Positions 22,789 through 34,080 of a DNA stretch of 64,000 nucleotides are shown piece by piece (position 1 is the first letter of the stretch; every line of letters starts with the position of its first letter). This DNA comes from Ascochyta rabiei (taxonomy: Eukaryota > Ascomycota > Dothideomycetes > Pleosporales > Didymellaceae): contig NC_082414.1 in the NCBI RefSeq assembly GCF_004011695.2, forward strand, positions 1,178,001 to 1,242,000, read 5' to 3'. The notes below the pieces were generated by a model. That model saw nothing but the letters and a program-made list of their open reading frames with translations, had not been told where the DNA came from and did not search any database. Made by a program: the position numbers and the translations under genes.

Positions 22789-25700
22789 ATGGCAGCTGCG
22801 GCTGGGCCTGCGACCGCCTACGAAAGCTCGACGTTCGACCGAGATGTATCAATCGCGGTTGATGATGATATCGGCGCGGCTTCCATCTCACCGGCGGGCC
22901 GGGACGTGGTACTGGCCAGCAGGACAGGACTGCGTATTTTAGATCTCGACAATTTGTATACTCCGCCACGTTTCATCGCCAATCAGTCCTCCTGGGATGT
23001 TGCAGATGTTCAATGGTCCCCATTTGCTGCGCGGGCAGAGTGGATTGCTTCGACTCGCAACCAGTTGGCGCTCGTTTACAACTTGTCCATGTCGCACAAC
23101 TCTAAGAAGGCACCAATCGAGTACACGCTGCGAGCACACGATCGCGCCATCACCGACATCAACTTCTCTGCCCATCATCCAGATCTACTAGCGACATGCG
23201 GCATTGACAGCTTCGTCTTCGTTCATGACTTGCGCTCTCAGCGCCCCCCCTTAAAACTTGCAGACTTCACAGCAGGCGCGACGCAGGTGAAGTGGAATCG
23301 GCAGAACGACAAGATCATTGCAAGTGCACACGACAAGCACCTCCATATTTGGGATGTCCGCAAAGGGGCTACACCTCTCGCCACCATTGCTGCGCACAAC
23401 ACCAAGATCTACGGCATTGACTGGAATCGCTCGGATCCTGCCAAAATATTGACATGTTCACTCGACTCGACTATTAAGCTGTGGGACCATGTCGGTAAGA
23501 CTGCAGCCACGAACACCCCTCGACGCATCATACACACGCACTATCCGATATGGAGAGCTCGCCACACGCCCTTCCCACACGGTCTCATTGCCATGCCACA
23601 GCGTGGAAATTCCAGTTTATGGCTCTACAAACATGTGAATGACAGTGACAGGGAGACGTTCACTAACGAAGCTGTTCACGAGTTTCGTGGACATGAGCCC
23701 AATGCACAAGTTCGAGAATTCTTATGGCGTGTCAGAGGTACAGACGACCACCTAGATGACAGAGAATTTCAATTAGTCTCTTGGGGCACCGATCGGCGAC
23801 TGCATCTTCACCGCGTGAGTTCGGAGCTCCTTAACAAGTCTGTGTGCTTTCGAACGGGTGAGCCGCGACTTGAGGCACCCAATCTCATGCGGAGAGGAGC
23901 GGCATACGTCACGTATCGTGATGGTCCCATACCAACACAAACGACAAATGCACAGGGCGAAATCCTACCTCCACGCGTTCCACCAAAGGGCAACCTGTCT
24001 ACTCTGCTCCAGAACTATTCTCTCAGCAACGATGTTTTCAGTTCAAGGCACGCTGGTGACATTCGGTCCCAAACTGTTGCTGAATTACAACCTACACGAG
24101 AGACAATGACTGCTATCCCTATACGGCGCAACAAGACCCGCGTAGCCACTCAGATCATGTGGATGGATGGCGTTAGGTTCGGTGGTCAGAACGACAAGAT
24201 TGAAGAGGCCTTGGATCGCCTAGAAGACCAAAATCGTGCAGACAGACTTCCCAGCCAGGAGCAGGTCGACATAGGAGCTGAGATCTCGCAAGTTGGCAGC
24301 AAATACACGAAGTTGGATTTCGAAGTCATCGACATACCAAACCGTACGTTGACGGTCGCGTTCAACGGGCCCTGGGGTGACTACGATCAAACTGTCGACG
24401 AGGTCAAACTTGTTTTCCTACGACTCACCATCAAGTTTCCAGCTAATTATCCAAAGGCTGTAGATCTTGAGACGGACGTTGGGTCTATTCGGGCAACAAC
24501 ACCTCTGGACATTGAGTTTGAAAAAACCACAGCTTCGATCCCGAAAGCAAACCAAGACGCATTGACTGAACGCATGAGCCAGATTGCTCAAACATGTGCA
24601 AACCAGGAGCGTGAAGCTCTGGAACCTATCCTTTCGTACGCTCTTGGAGAGCGGGGATTCGAGGATAGCCTCGACTTACCCGACGATAACCACCTGTCAG
24701 ATGAATTAGACAACTTGCCAGGAGGAGAAAGTTCTAGTGAAGACGACGAGAACGAGGGTGAGTTCACTAACGACGTCATGCAATCTTCTCACACCAACGC
24801 CAACGTACCGCTCCCCGTCCAATGCTCTGTTCGCTTTTCTGCTTCCGGATCTCTTGTTGTGGCTAGAGTACCCTTGATCAGGATGCCACCACTCTTGACT
24901 GCTAGTCCGTTTCGCTTAAACAACCGGCATGGACCCGCGAAAGACGATATTTTCGATTCATTTGGCCGATTCGCTACTCAACGAACTGGAAATTCAAATG
25001 GGGCATCGTCACCCGGGTCTTCCGAAGCTTCTTGGGAATCATCGAGCTCTCCTTCATCCGCATCAGGATCTGAACCTGTAGTGGAAGCGCATCTTGGCAC
25101 CTTCCAACCGCCTATGGCGTGGCAGAAAGCAGGAGCTCAATTCCAGTCCAGAAACTCTTTACCGTCGTCAACTGGTGCCGGCAAACCAGCAGCCAGGAAT
25201 AGATTCATCGTTTCTATCCTTTCCACAGCCGTGGATGATCTGGTACCTAGTAAGCGGAGCCTTGCGGAGAAATACCGAATCTTTGGGCCTGGGCCGGAAG
25301 TTTGTGAACATAATGCTGAGGTGGCTAAGAAGTGTGGCCTAGACGATCTGTCGGACATCTGGATGCTCTGCAAGTTAATTTTGAACAACGAAGTGCCCTT
25401 GGGAATCCTATCGCAACAGCACCGTAGAGAGCAGGTTGTCATACTGGCACGGAGAGCTCTGGTGAGGATTAAACGTAAGGACAGTGGCCTGGATCTGCAA
25501 TTCGATGAAGCAGATGCAGTGACGAACCCTTCTTTGACAGGACGCATAAAGTGGGGCAACCATGCTATTGTCTCTTGGCTTATACCTGCTCTATTTGATC
25601 ACTTCGAGCGTCTCGCCGACACTCAGATGCTTGCAATGTTGTCTTGCATCTTTGCAGAACCCGCTGCTTGTGAGGGAGTCACCTCAGCAATGGCCAAGAC

Positions 25701-27639
25701 AAGACAGTCCCATCTTCCGATGTCCATGACAGCGCCGGCGTTTTCCTTGGATTACTTTGCGTCATCAGAGATAGCGTGGAGTCTGTTCAACCCTATCATT
25801 TCTATCCCATCAACGCCATCACACTCACGATTTGCCACACCAGTGAACGAGTTTGGGTGGCAAAAGCTTGCGAAAGACAGCGGTACTTACGGTAGCCACA
25901 GTAGCTCGAACGGACCCTGGGGAAGTGACACGATAGCCTCTGATCCCATCACCCCCTATTCTACTGGTAATACACCGCCAGCCATCCCCAGGGCGTCAGT
26001 TGTTAGGAATGCTCATACGACAAACCACACGCTTTACTCCACGTCACCTGAGCAGAGCCACTCGACCATCAAAAGAGCTTCGACTGCAAACTTCGCAAGC
26101 GCAGTGGCAGCTTTGTCTCGGCCATTTGCAAACGCCATGTCGGCTTCACCGCCTGTAAGGTCGCGCACGGACGACTTGTCCACATCAGCACCGACTAGCG
26201 GAGTCACATGGGGAACAACGACATTCTACGGAAGTGATCTACAGGACCGCAGTACTCTTGCGCCAGTGCGAACAAAGCACCATAAACATACCAGCTTTGC
26301 TGAGACTGAACGTGTCGAGGTGGATGATCTGTATAATTCTGACGTCGAGGATGGAAAACTTCCCAATTGCAGCGCTTTCGCTTACGACGGAGCTTCTGAA
26401 CATCGACCATTTGTAACGAAGATGGATGACGGTAGCAGCGATCCCAGAGGACGGATCAAGGTCACTCTTAAAAATCAAGATCAGTTCGATGATGAATCTT
26501 GTCTAAGCAGACCCTTGCTGGACATGAGCAAGGATTGGTTGTATCGTGCTTGGAGAGAACAATACGCCGAGATGCTGAGCGGATGGGAATTGGTGAGTAC
26601 GAGAGCCGAAGTCTTGAAGTTCAACGGGCTGGTGTCCTACTTCCCGGCAGAGAGTTCTCGCAGCAGCTCAAAAGCAGGATCATTGCACCTGGCGCTCAGG
26701 AAAGGAGGTGTCGACAGGGGCGAAAACGCCACTTCGAAGCATCGATCTGTGACTTCAACGATGCTGATGCCTCCATCGCCCGCTCCTGAGCCACGCTCGC
26801 CAGCTGCATCTGCACAGCAGTTTTCTTTCAATCCGGAAGCAATGGCATTCGAACCAGGCCAATCGGCATTCACGCATCACGAGGACTTGACCGCTCGGAA
26901 TGACATATCTATTGACTCGGAACGTTATCTGCGTCTTTCCATACCAATACCTACACCATCAAAGGAATTCGATGAAAACATTGCTGGTCTAGGCACATCG
27001 CCAGGACGAATAAGCCTGCATCCGCGACAACAAAGACCCGGCAGACCCAGTCTCTCCCGCGGGACCTCGAACGTATCCAGATCTTCACTTATAATGGGCG
27101 GACGCGCACCGTCAATCGACCCTGCGAATGCCATACCTAAGCCTGCTGCATCTGAGCCTGTATACAGTTGCAGCATCTGCTGGATCAAGGTTTCGGGACG
27201 TTTCCGTCTATGTCCTTCATGCGGTCACGTTGCGCATTTCGATTGTATCGACGATGAGATGGGCGTAGAAGAAGGCGAGTGCGTGGTCGGCTGTGGCTGC
27301 GGCTGTGGATTTGAAGTCGAAGATGAGAGGACCAGGATGGAGGCCTACATTGATGAAGTCAGGGCTGCTACTGCTTCTGGTGTCACTTGGGAGGATGGTG
27401 AGGCCTGGATGCGTTCTCTACCTCAAGACTCGGAACTTGCTACGCCCAGCGCCTTCTCTGAGAACAGCATGTTCGATGGCTTTAATTGGGGGCGAGGTGT
27501 GTCAAAGATCGCAGGCGCTGGCAACGACAAGCGAAAAGATAAGTCGAATGGAAGGGGCACTCCGAGCCCAACACCCACTGCGACGAAGAAGAAGAAGGGT
27601 AAGAAGAAGGTTAGGGCTTCGGGGTTGAGTTATTATTGA
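22789..27639 (+). CDS. SEA3: WDR59/Sea3 (Mtc5)-type GATOR2/SEACAT subunit (1,616 aa)
   Basis: This single intronless frame encodes a WD40-RWD-RING protein. Residues about 20-330 hold WD40 repeats (for example HDRAITDINFSAHHPDLLATC and IYGIDWN...LDSTIKLWD). An RWD domain follows near 500-610, then a long Ser-rich middle, and a C-terminal zinc-binding RING-like module at about 1460-1515 with CSICW, CPSCGHVAHFDC and CGCGCGFE. This order is that of WDR59 in animals and Sea3/Mtc5 in yeast, subunits of the SEACAT/GATOR2 complex that activates TORC1 at the vacuole in response to amino acids. Yeast Sea3 is about 1,150 aa; the extra length lies in disordered linkers. The C-terminus ends in a Lys-rich KKKKGKKKVR tail. 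The start at 22789 is the first ATG and precedes the WD40 region directly. Confidence 0.92.
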   Translation: MAAAAGPATAYESSTFDRDVSIAVDDDIGAASISPAGRDVVLASRTGLRILDLDNLYTPPRFIANQSSWDVADVQWSPFAARAEWIASTRNQLALVYNLSMSHNSKKAPIEYTLRAHDRAITDINFSAHHPDLLATCGIDSFVFVHDLRSQRPPLKLADFTAGATQVKWNRQNDKIIASAHDKHLHIWDVRKGATPLATIAAHNTKIYGIDWNRSDPAKILTCSLDSTIKLWDHVGKTAATNTPRRIIHTHYPIWRARHTPFPHGLIAMPQRGNSSLWLYKHVNDSDRETFTNEAVHEFRGHEPNAQVREFLWRVRGTDDHLDDREFQLVSWGTDRRLHLHRVSSELLNKSVCFRTGEPRLEAPNLMRRGAAYVTYRDGPIPTQTTNAQGEILPPRVPPKGNLSTLLQNYSLSNDVFSSRHAGDIRSQTVAELQPTRETMTAIPIRRNKTRVATQIMWMDGVRFGGQNDKIEEALDRLEDQNRADRLPSQEQVDIGAEISQVGSKYTKLDFEVIDIPNRTLTVAFNGPWGDYDQTVDEVKLVFLRLTIKFPANYPKAVDLETDVGSIRATTPLDIEFEKTTASIPKANQDALTERMSQIAQTCANQEREALEPILSYALGERGFEDSLDLPDDNHLSDELDNLPGGESSSEDDENEGEFTNDVMQSSHTNANVPLPVQCSVRFSASGSLVVARVPLIRMPPLLTASPFRLNNRHGPAKDDIFDSFGRFATQRTGNSNGASSPGSSEASWESSSSPSSASGSEPVVEAHLGTFQPPMAWQKAGAQFQSRNSLPSSTGAGKPAARNRFIVSILSTAVDDLVPSKRSLAEKYRIFGPGPEVCEHNAEVAKKCGLDDLSDIWMLCKLILNNEVPLGILSQQHRREQVVILARRALVRIKRKDSGLDLQFDEADAVTNPSLTGRIKWGNHAIVSWLIPALFDHFERLADTQMLAMLSCIFAEPAACEGVTSAMAKTRQSHLPMSMTAPAFSLDYFASSEIAWSLFNPIISIPSTPSHSRFATPVNEFGWQKLAKDSGTYGSHSSSNGPWGSDTIASDPITPYSTGNTPPAIPRASVVRNAHTTNHTLYSTSPEQSHSTIKRASTANFASAVAALSRPFANAMSASPPVRSRTDDLSTSAPTSGVTWGTTTFYGSDLQDRSTLAPVRTKHHKHTSFAETERVEVDDLYNSDVEDGKLPNCSAFAYDGASEHRPFVTKMDDGSSDPRGRIKVTLKNQDQFDDESCLSRPLLDMSKDWLYRAWREQYAEMLSGWELVSTRAEVLKFNGLVSYFPAESSRSSSKAGSLHLALRKGGVDRGENATSKHRSVTSTMLMPPSPAPEPRSPAASAQQFSFNPEAMAFEPGQSAFTHHEDLTARNDISIDSERYLRLSIPIPTPSKEFDENIAGLGTSPGRISLHPRQQRPGRPSLSRGTSNVSRSSLIMGGRAPSIDPANAIPKPAASEPVYSCSICWIKVSGRFRLCPSCGHVAHFDCIDDEMGVEEGECVVGCGCGCGFEVEDERTRMEAYIDEVRAATASGVTWEDGEAWMRSLPQDSELATPSAFSENSMFDGFNWGRGVSKIAGAGNDKRKDKSNGRGTPSPTPTATKKKKGKKKVRASGLSYY

Positions 27640-28258
27640 ACCCGTATCTAGGCCTGATCACAATTTCGTTGTGTGATAAAGTTAAGGAGGAAACTGTAAT
27701 TTGGCAAATGATACCCATGTACTACTATCAGGTACTCGAAATGCGCAACATGTTCTACGTTATCGGAAGTAACTGCTTATTGAGCAGCAACTTCTGTTTG
27801 TGAAGCCGGCCTCGGACGGTGCAATCCGGCAAGGCGCAGTCAAATTTCTGACGCCGTGCTACCGAAATGTGATTGCCAAAAGCAGAGCCTCTTGCAGCTG
27901 TCACACCCGTACATGGACTCGACTTGGCCACAACCAGGTACAAGAACACCAGCAGTGTCTCGAAGCAATACCGAATCTTACAGGTGCCCTGGTCGTCCCG
28001 AGGTCTTCGGTGGCACTGACGATGCGCCACACCCCACATCAGCGGAAGCTGTATCTGGTTCGCTCTCCCAACCCCGAGTTCTAAGTTTTGCAATAGTCCA
28101 TCAAGTGCAAGTGCAATTATGACCTCAGACTGCCCTGTGTCTGCTCTAGGTACAAATTCCTTTCGTCAGTCTGTCGACTACTTCCACCCTTTTTTTACCG
28201 CCATATAACGATCATAATCCTACTACAATTGAAAGCCACAGAGTCTCCAGACATTCAC
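27640..28258. other. Intergenic, possibly with a decayed coding fragment
   Basis: A plus-strand open frame at roughly 27860-28110 is protein-like but has no domain, and just after it a segment reads with several closely spaced Cys codons near 28100-28150. This could be a decayed exon or an upstream leader of the next gene. I do not annotate it as coding. Confidence 0.4.
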
Positions 28259-30777
28259 ATGGCCGAGACTAATATACTTTCGGTGTTGCCTGTCTCTCCA
28301 CACGTTAGTCTGAACCCCCAAACTCGAAAATCAAGTCATGCACAATCCCATCGACCCAGATTCAGGGATGCGCCGATAGCATCTGAGGGCAACGGTGTTA
28401 TCAAGAAAAAACAGTCCAAGAGTCGCGATGGTATGCCACCTAAATGCCGGCTTTGAATTTAAAGCTTTGCCTCGATACATACCCGAACGACAGTGCTGAC
28501 TCTTGGTCAAAGGCTGTGTCACCTGCAAGACAAAGCGTCTCAAATGCGACGAGGCAAAGCCCTCCTGCAAGCAGTGCAAAAGGCGAAACGTATCTTGTGA
28601 AGGATACAAGAGGGACTTCAAATGGCGGCCTTTCGAAGAGCCCAGCTGTATAGGGAAACGACGGAACAAGGCGAGAAAAGGTTTGCTTGCGCACATGGAA
28701 CCTTCTCGCTTGAGTCTCCCTGACATGAGCAGATTCAAGCTCTTCTACTGCGCTCTCTACACAGCCTTGCAGCAGCTACAAAGAAACCCTCTGTGATCGA
28801 TATCACGGTTACGCCGACACCAATACAAATGTACATTACACACCACCATATTCAGCAACCTTCGACCCATATGATCAGCTATCTGCCACTACCATTTCTC
28901 ATGCTCCAGTTGCGCCCGTCGGTGGTATGTACACTACACCAACCCTGTCTCCATACCTTGTTACGTCACAATCGATCTCACCCGTTGATGCTGTTACGCC
29001 ATTTTTCCAGGAATCACGCAGCTTATACGAAGATGATTCCATGCCCACAGAACAGAGCGAAGCTACTGCACCATCTAGTGTAACCGTTGGGTATTCACCC
29101 CGGCTTCTCGACCTTCCGTCGACTGGAACATATCAGTGTGCACCTCTCGAGGAGCATCTTTCGTATCGCAATTGGGTTGAAGCCATCTACCAGCCCACCG
29201 ACTGTGCGCCTTTACACGAACCAGGGGAGAACGACAACAAAAAAGTACCGCGGAATTCGTACTACATTCAGGGGTCTTGGTTGTTGCGGTACCTGTCCCC
29301 GACAGCATTGGGCAGAGCCAGCTTTTTTACAGGATTTCAGGATCATAGCACACTTGCACAACCACAGCAAGCGATCACATCGGCCGACACGATCTCAAAA
29401 AGCTTTCATTACAACAGATGCGGGGTATCGTCTGTGGAAGATGGACTCCCCGAGAATCCCTGGCGAGCTCTCATCTGGCCACTTGCACGCGAGTGTTCCG
29501 CGTTGTACCATGCTATTGCTTTCATGACGTATTTCCATCAATCTTCTCAGTCTTCACACGTGCGAACACAGGGTATCAACCACTTGCGCACTGCCATTAA
29601 GGCACTCAAAGAAGGAACACACGGTATGCGCCTCGATGCTGCCGTAGCGACAAAATTGGTCTTAGCTTTCGCTGAATCATGGGATGTACATATCAGTACA
29701 GGGACAGACCATATCAGAGACGCCAGAGTATCGCTTGACCAGGCGCTGATGCAACATCGTCACGTACCAAAGCAAGGTAAAGAGTGGACACGCTTGAAGT
29801 TTCTCTGCGACACTTGGATTTACATGGATGTTGTCGCTCGCTTGACATTGGCGGATGATGATGGCGAGTCCGATGATGTCGATAACATCTACGACGGCAT
29901 ACATCCGGCAGACCACACAGAATTGTCTCTTGATCCCTTTATGGGCCTTGCGCATTCGCTATTTCTCATAATTGGCCGAGTTGCGACCTTCATCCGAAAA
30001 GTACGGAGGACAAATGGGAGGTCCTCCAATTTGATTGCGCAAGCGATGGATCTAAAATCTCAGCTGGAGGACTGGACTCCGCCGCCCTATATCGAGACAT
30101 CCGAAAACGAAAGAACGAACCCGAAGGATTCAATTAGGGCTGCCACGGCCTACCAGTATGCAACATTACTGTATCTCCATCAGTCCGTCCCTAGCATCCC
30201 GTCACCATCAGCGCTTGTCCTTGCTAAAAGAGCTTTGTGTGAGCTTGCCGCAGTCGAGCCAAGCTCTCGTTCGTGCATAATACATGTCTATCCTCTCATG
30301 ATGGCAGGCTGCGAAATGATCGAAGAAGAGGACCGAGCTTGGGTGGTACAACGTTGGAAGCTTCTGTCATCCAGAACGAAGCTCGGAATTGTGGAAAAAC
30401 TATACACAGTAACCAAGGAACTATGGGCACGACGAGATGCATACGCAGAGCGAGACAACATCTTGGAAGCGAAGCGTAAATATGCCGCCTCTCTGAGTAG
30501 ACCACTCGAGCCTGATCTCAACCCGTTCATTGGGCACAAGGGCGAGGACAAAAATGTGTGCTGGTTTGGATCGATATCCAAAAGGAGAGCATCCAATTCG
30601 TTGCTATCGTCTTCGACGCCAGTTGCCTATCCATTCGAGCAGCATACTAAGGAACACGTCTCGACGCTTAGCGAAGAAACTGAAATACTCGACCCAGAAT
30701 ACACGGTTGAGGGGCACTTGCATTGGTCGGGTGTCATGCAGGACTGGAACTGGGAAGGCAGGAATCTCAAGATTTGA
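28259..30777 (+). CDS. Zn(II)2Cys6 transcription factor with fungal_trans_2-like region (794 aa, 3 exons)
   Basis: Exons 28259-28430, 28513-28680 and 28733-30777 total 2,385 nt and stay in phase. The first intron (GTATGC...CAAAG) ends one codon before the zinc cluster; the second (GTTTGC...GAGCAG) has a weak donor but a good CTGAC branch site. The cluster CVTCKTKRLKCDEAKPSCKQ continues CKRRNVSC, giving C-x2-C-x6-C-x6-C-x2-C-x6-C at about residues 59-86. The large third exon contains helical segments such as NPWRALIWPLARECSALYHA and a long C-terminal helical domain resembling the Fungal_trans_2 (PF11951) group. It is expected in the nucleus as a sequence-specific regulator; targets are unknown. 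It is not next to an obvious pathway cluster. Confidence 0.88.
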
Positions 30778-32165
30778 TCAGGAGTGTCCATCATTAGCCC
30801 TATAGTGTCGCTAGGCTGATAAAAATTCTAATAACAATCACATTATTCTTCGGTTATATGAAGGCTTCTCCATGTACACTGATGATCAAGACGTGGTTCC
30901 ACTGGTATTCTTACCACGACCGCAGGCCCAATCATGCCTTCAGACCGTCCAAAGTCCTGTGCAACTGGACTAGACCAACATTGGTCAGTGAGTAACGAGT
31001 GAGCAGGTTCTTGCAATCTCAGTCGGCCGGCCATTGTGGTAAGCTGTTTAGGGCAAGTCTATCATCGTCGATCAGTAGCTCTATCGACTATCGATTTGTG
31101 TGCACGGAGTGCTTCATTGCCTCACTTTCTGTCCAAACCCTAGAATTTTAAGCTCGTACCCTACCCTGCAAATGACCATGGTCCATTTCAATGTACCCAC
31201 TGATTTTCAGTGTTGCGTTTTTAAACATCTCCAAACGTCACCTGTAGGCCGCCATGAAACTTGGGTATCACGTCACCGACATACCTGTAAATCGTACGCT
31301 ACGGAGCATGCTTCGTAGAGCCTACGAACTCCCTCGACATCGATCACGCACATCATCACACCGTTGATCAGGGTATGGCAGGGTACAGATTTTCCAGCTG
31401 CCAATCATCGGCCACACACTTTGAGGTCTTTTGACCATGCAGGTACCCGAAATGTAACGGTTATCGACACCTGCAGTATCACCGACTGACAGCGATCCTG
31501 TGATACTGAGCAATGTTGCATGTAGCAGGTCTCAAGCTCTGCAAGGTCCCTCGTGGCTTGTTGGACGATGCTGATGACAAATAAATGCAGATTCCTTTTA
31601 GAAGGCAAACTCATCTGCTCGATTTGATGATAAGGACCTGATTCATTCGAGCTGATGAAGTTACCTTAAGGGTTGGATCTGGCCTCATTGTACTATCGTT
31701 GTGTATTTTCAACACTTTGCTACCCCGAACACGCAACACGGTCGTTGATGATCGGCGTTCTGGAATCTACAAACGCTTGATTTTTTGATTTCCAAGTCGT
31801 GCGCACAAAGCTGGTAACGATACAATACCCTGCATCGTACATAGTTACATCCGCTTGTCACTGCGCCTCACGTCAAGCCATTTTGCGTGCCAAGAACTAT
31901 ACTCTCAAATTTGTGGTCGAAACGAAGAACGCCACCGACACCGACATCAAAAGATATACAGGGTGTTGGTCGAAGAGTCGTTCTTGTTAAAAGAGAAGTC
32001 TTAACTCCGAGAACCTGAAATTGAAGATTGGCTTGCTGGTAAAAATCCTGCAAATATTGATACCGGCTGCTAGTATTGCAATAACTCAAGACACATCAGC
32101 AGAAGCATGCTGCTCCTTACATATAACACCTCGCCAAAGACCAGAAAATGAACATGTAGATGAGC
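30778..32165. other. Intergenic between convergent genes, no gene seen
   Basis: The regulator gene (plus) and the glycosylase gene (minus) both end here, so it mainly contains 3' flanks. Short open frames show no domains. Confidence 0.55.
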
Positions 32166-33737
32166 TCACTCAGAAACAGAGCTTTCATCTTCTGATACTT
32201 CGATCTCTGCATCACTTACAAGATCGCTGAGCGCACTGCTCTCCGCTTCGCTCAATTCGCTGACCTCAGCCTCACTCTCAACCTCGCTGTCAACATTCTT
32301 CTTCCTGTTTATCTCGGTCTTTGTCTTCTTGCCTTTTGTAGCCTTACCTGCCGGTTTCACGGGACTCGCCCCATCTCCCTTCCTCGCTCCACTCCTCTGC
32401 ACCAAGTGGTCAATCGGACACCCTTTCTCCCATCCCTCGCTACTCTCGCCTGTAATTGCCCTACATCTCGGGCAGCTCTTTCCGTGCTTGATCAGTAACT
32501 GGTGCAATGGATACTTCAAGTGATCTGGCACTCTGACCTCGCAGTGTGCATAGGTAGAATTGCGAGTAGGACCTGCAAACGTGCCTTTCGCGCCTGGTGC
32601 AAGACCACGCTCGTCACCTGGAGGTGGTACCCAGTTCAACCATTTGCACAATCGAAAGACGTGTGTATCGACTGCGAACGAGGGGCGCTGTAGACAGAAC
32701 AACAGCACGCAAGAAGCAGTCTTGGGACCAATGCCAGGGTAGGAAGTCAGGTGGGCGAATGCATCGTCGTTCGATAGCAGATGAAGGTGATCCAAGGAGA
32801 CAACTTCTTCATCCGCTTTCTGCATCTCAGTTTCTTCTTCCTCTGCTGCTTCGTTCGCAGTGGTGGATGAAGATTTCAATGCGTCACGACGCGCCTGATT
32901 TTCCTCCCATACCATTTGCAGAATCTTTTTAATGTCCTTACTCTTGACATCCGCAAGGCCGCCGGATTTGATCGCTTCGAAGATCTCCTTTACATCGGCT
33001 TGGCGGACAGCGTTCCAATCTACGCTGCCTTTGCCGATGCCGGATTGCAGAATGCCGAAACGTTTGACAAGGCCTGCAAAGGCGCGGGAGGAGTTCGTGC
33101 CAGATGTTGCCGCTGATAAGCGCGTGCGGATCAGCGCGTCGAGGACGGAGGGAACTTCGCCGCACCCAGAGACTTCGAGGGAGGGCGTTGGAATTGTTTT
33201 AGGCATGGTGACGGAGCCATGTATTTTGGAGAGGAGGCGAGTCACTTCCTCACATTCTTCAGCTGTGGGGTGAGGGTAGTTAGGATAGGGAGTTTGCCCT
33301 GGTGTTAGGCCGTAGCTAGCTTTCTTCTTGGGTAGTTTCTTTTCAGTTGTTGTAGCTCTTTCAACAAGGGCGCTGACGCCTTCTTTCTTCGTCTTGGTAA
33401 CAGGCTTAGGATTTGTTACTTTCTTCGTCTTGCCTGTAGACGGAGCCTTGTCTTCTACTTCGGTCTTTGGCGACAGGCCGGGACCAGACCCGAGGTTGTG
33501 CGGTAGGCCATCAACATCCTCCTCTTTCTTCATCTTCTTTGTACGTTTAGTGCTTTTGGGCGTTACTGGTGGGTTTTCAGGTGACGCATCCTCCTCTTTG
33601 ATAGCCTTCCTCTTACGTGATTTGCCAGGTTTGGGTGTTGCTGGAGGACTGGATGGCGGGCTTGAGAGCTGTACCGGCTCATCTTTCAACGACTTTGCCG
33701 TTGCGATTCGTGTAGAACCTCGTGTAGCTCTTGCCAT
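32166..33737 (-). CDS. HhH-GPD superfamily DNA glycosylase/lyase (523 aa)
   Basis: The chosen start at 33737 has a GCCATGGC context and begins MARATRGSTR; an in-frame ATG at 33863 would add 42 hydrophobic residues and is less likely, though it cannot be excluded. The N-terminal 170 residues are Lys/Pro/Ser-rich and basic, fitting nuclear targeting and DNA binding. The catalytic domain shows the helix-hairpin-helix LTSYPGIGPKTASCVLLFC at about residues 324-342 with the Lys expected of bifunctional glycosylase/AP lyases, and the Asp in FAVDTHVFRLC about 18 residues on. It removes damaged bases in base excision repair. The endonuclease III iron-sulfur loop (C-x6-C-x2-C-x5-C) is not intact: only SCPRC and a distant GCP are seen. 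The C-terminus is acidic. It is divergent from the thioesterase gene. Substrate is not predictable. Confidence 0.85.
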   Translation of the reverse strand: MARATRGSTRIATAKSLKDEPVQLSSPPSSPPATPKPGKSRKRKAIKEEDASPENPPVTPKSTKRTKKMKKEEDVDGLPHNLGSGPGLSPKTEVEDKAPSTGKTKKVTNPKPVTKTKKEGVSALVERATTTEKKLPKKKASYGLTPGQTPYPNYPHPTAEECEEVTRLLSKIHGSVTMPKTIPTPSLEVSGCGEVPSVLDALIRTRLSAATSGTNSSRAFAGLVKRFGILQSGIGKGSVDWNAVRQADVKEIFEAIKSGGLADVKSKDIKKILQMVWEENQARRDALKSSSTTANEAAEEEETEMQKADEEVVSLDHLHLLSNDDAFAHLTSYPGIGPKTASCVLLFCLQRPSFAVDTHVFRLCKWLNWVPPPGDERGLAPGAKGTFAGPTRNSTYAHCEVRVPDHLKYPLHQLLIKHGKSCPRCRAITGESSEGWEKGCPIDHLVQRSGARKGDGASPVKPAGKATKGKKTKTEINRKKNVDSEVESEAEVSELSEAESSALSDLVSDAEIEVSEDESSVSE

Positions 33738-34080
33738 GGCGAATGATCTTGTCAGGCTCAATTGATAGAAAGATCGACTCAACAAACGAGTGATGAATAA
33801 CAGAAGTGGACAGCAGCTTGGAAGTTTACCGGTGCGAGTCCAAAACGGAAACAAAACTGACATGAAGAGAGTTCAAGGTTTGTTTTCGATGGGTAGGGGC
33901 GATAGATGGCAGAAGGCACAGGACGTCATTGATTGGCGCTCTGACCCCCAGGACCCTGCATGTCTAGCGTGACACGCTTCATCCTCGGGATTGCACGGCT
34001 GCCCCGCGATTCTAGTCCTCCGTATCGCGCCTCCCTTATAGCCTTGTATCCACTATATCGATAGCTACATGTTCAGAAAC
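33738..34080. promoter_or_regulatory. Divergent promoter, DNA glycosylase / acyl-protein thioesterase
   Basis: This 343-bp gap separates opposed start codons. It contains a GACGTCA (CRE-like) core at 33922-33928 and an inverted CCAAT (ATTGG) at 33932-33936, close together, which are plausible bZIP and CBF/HAP sites. Confidence 0.5.
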
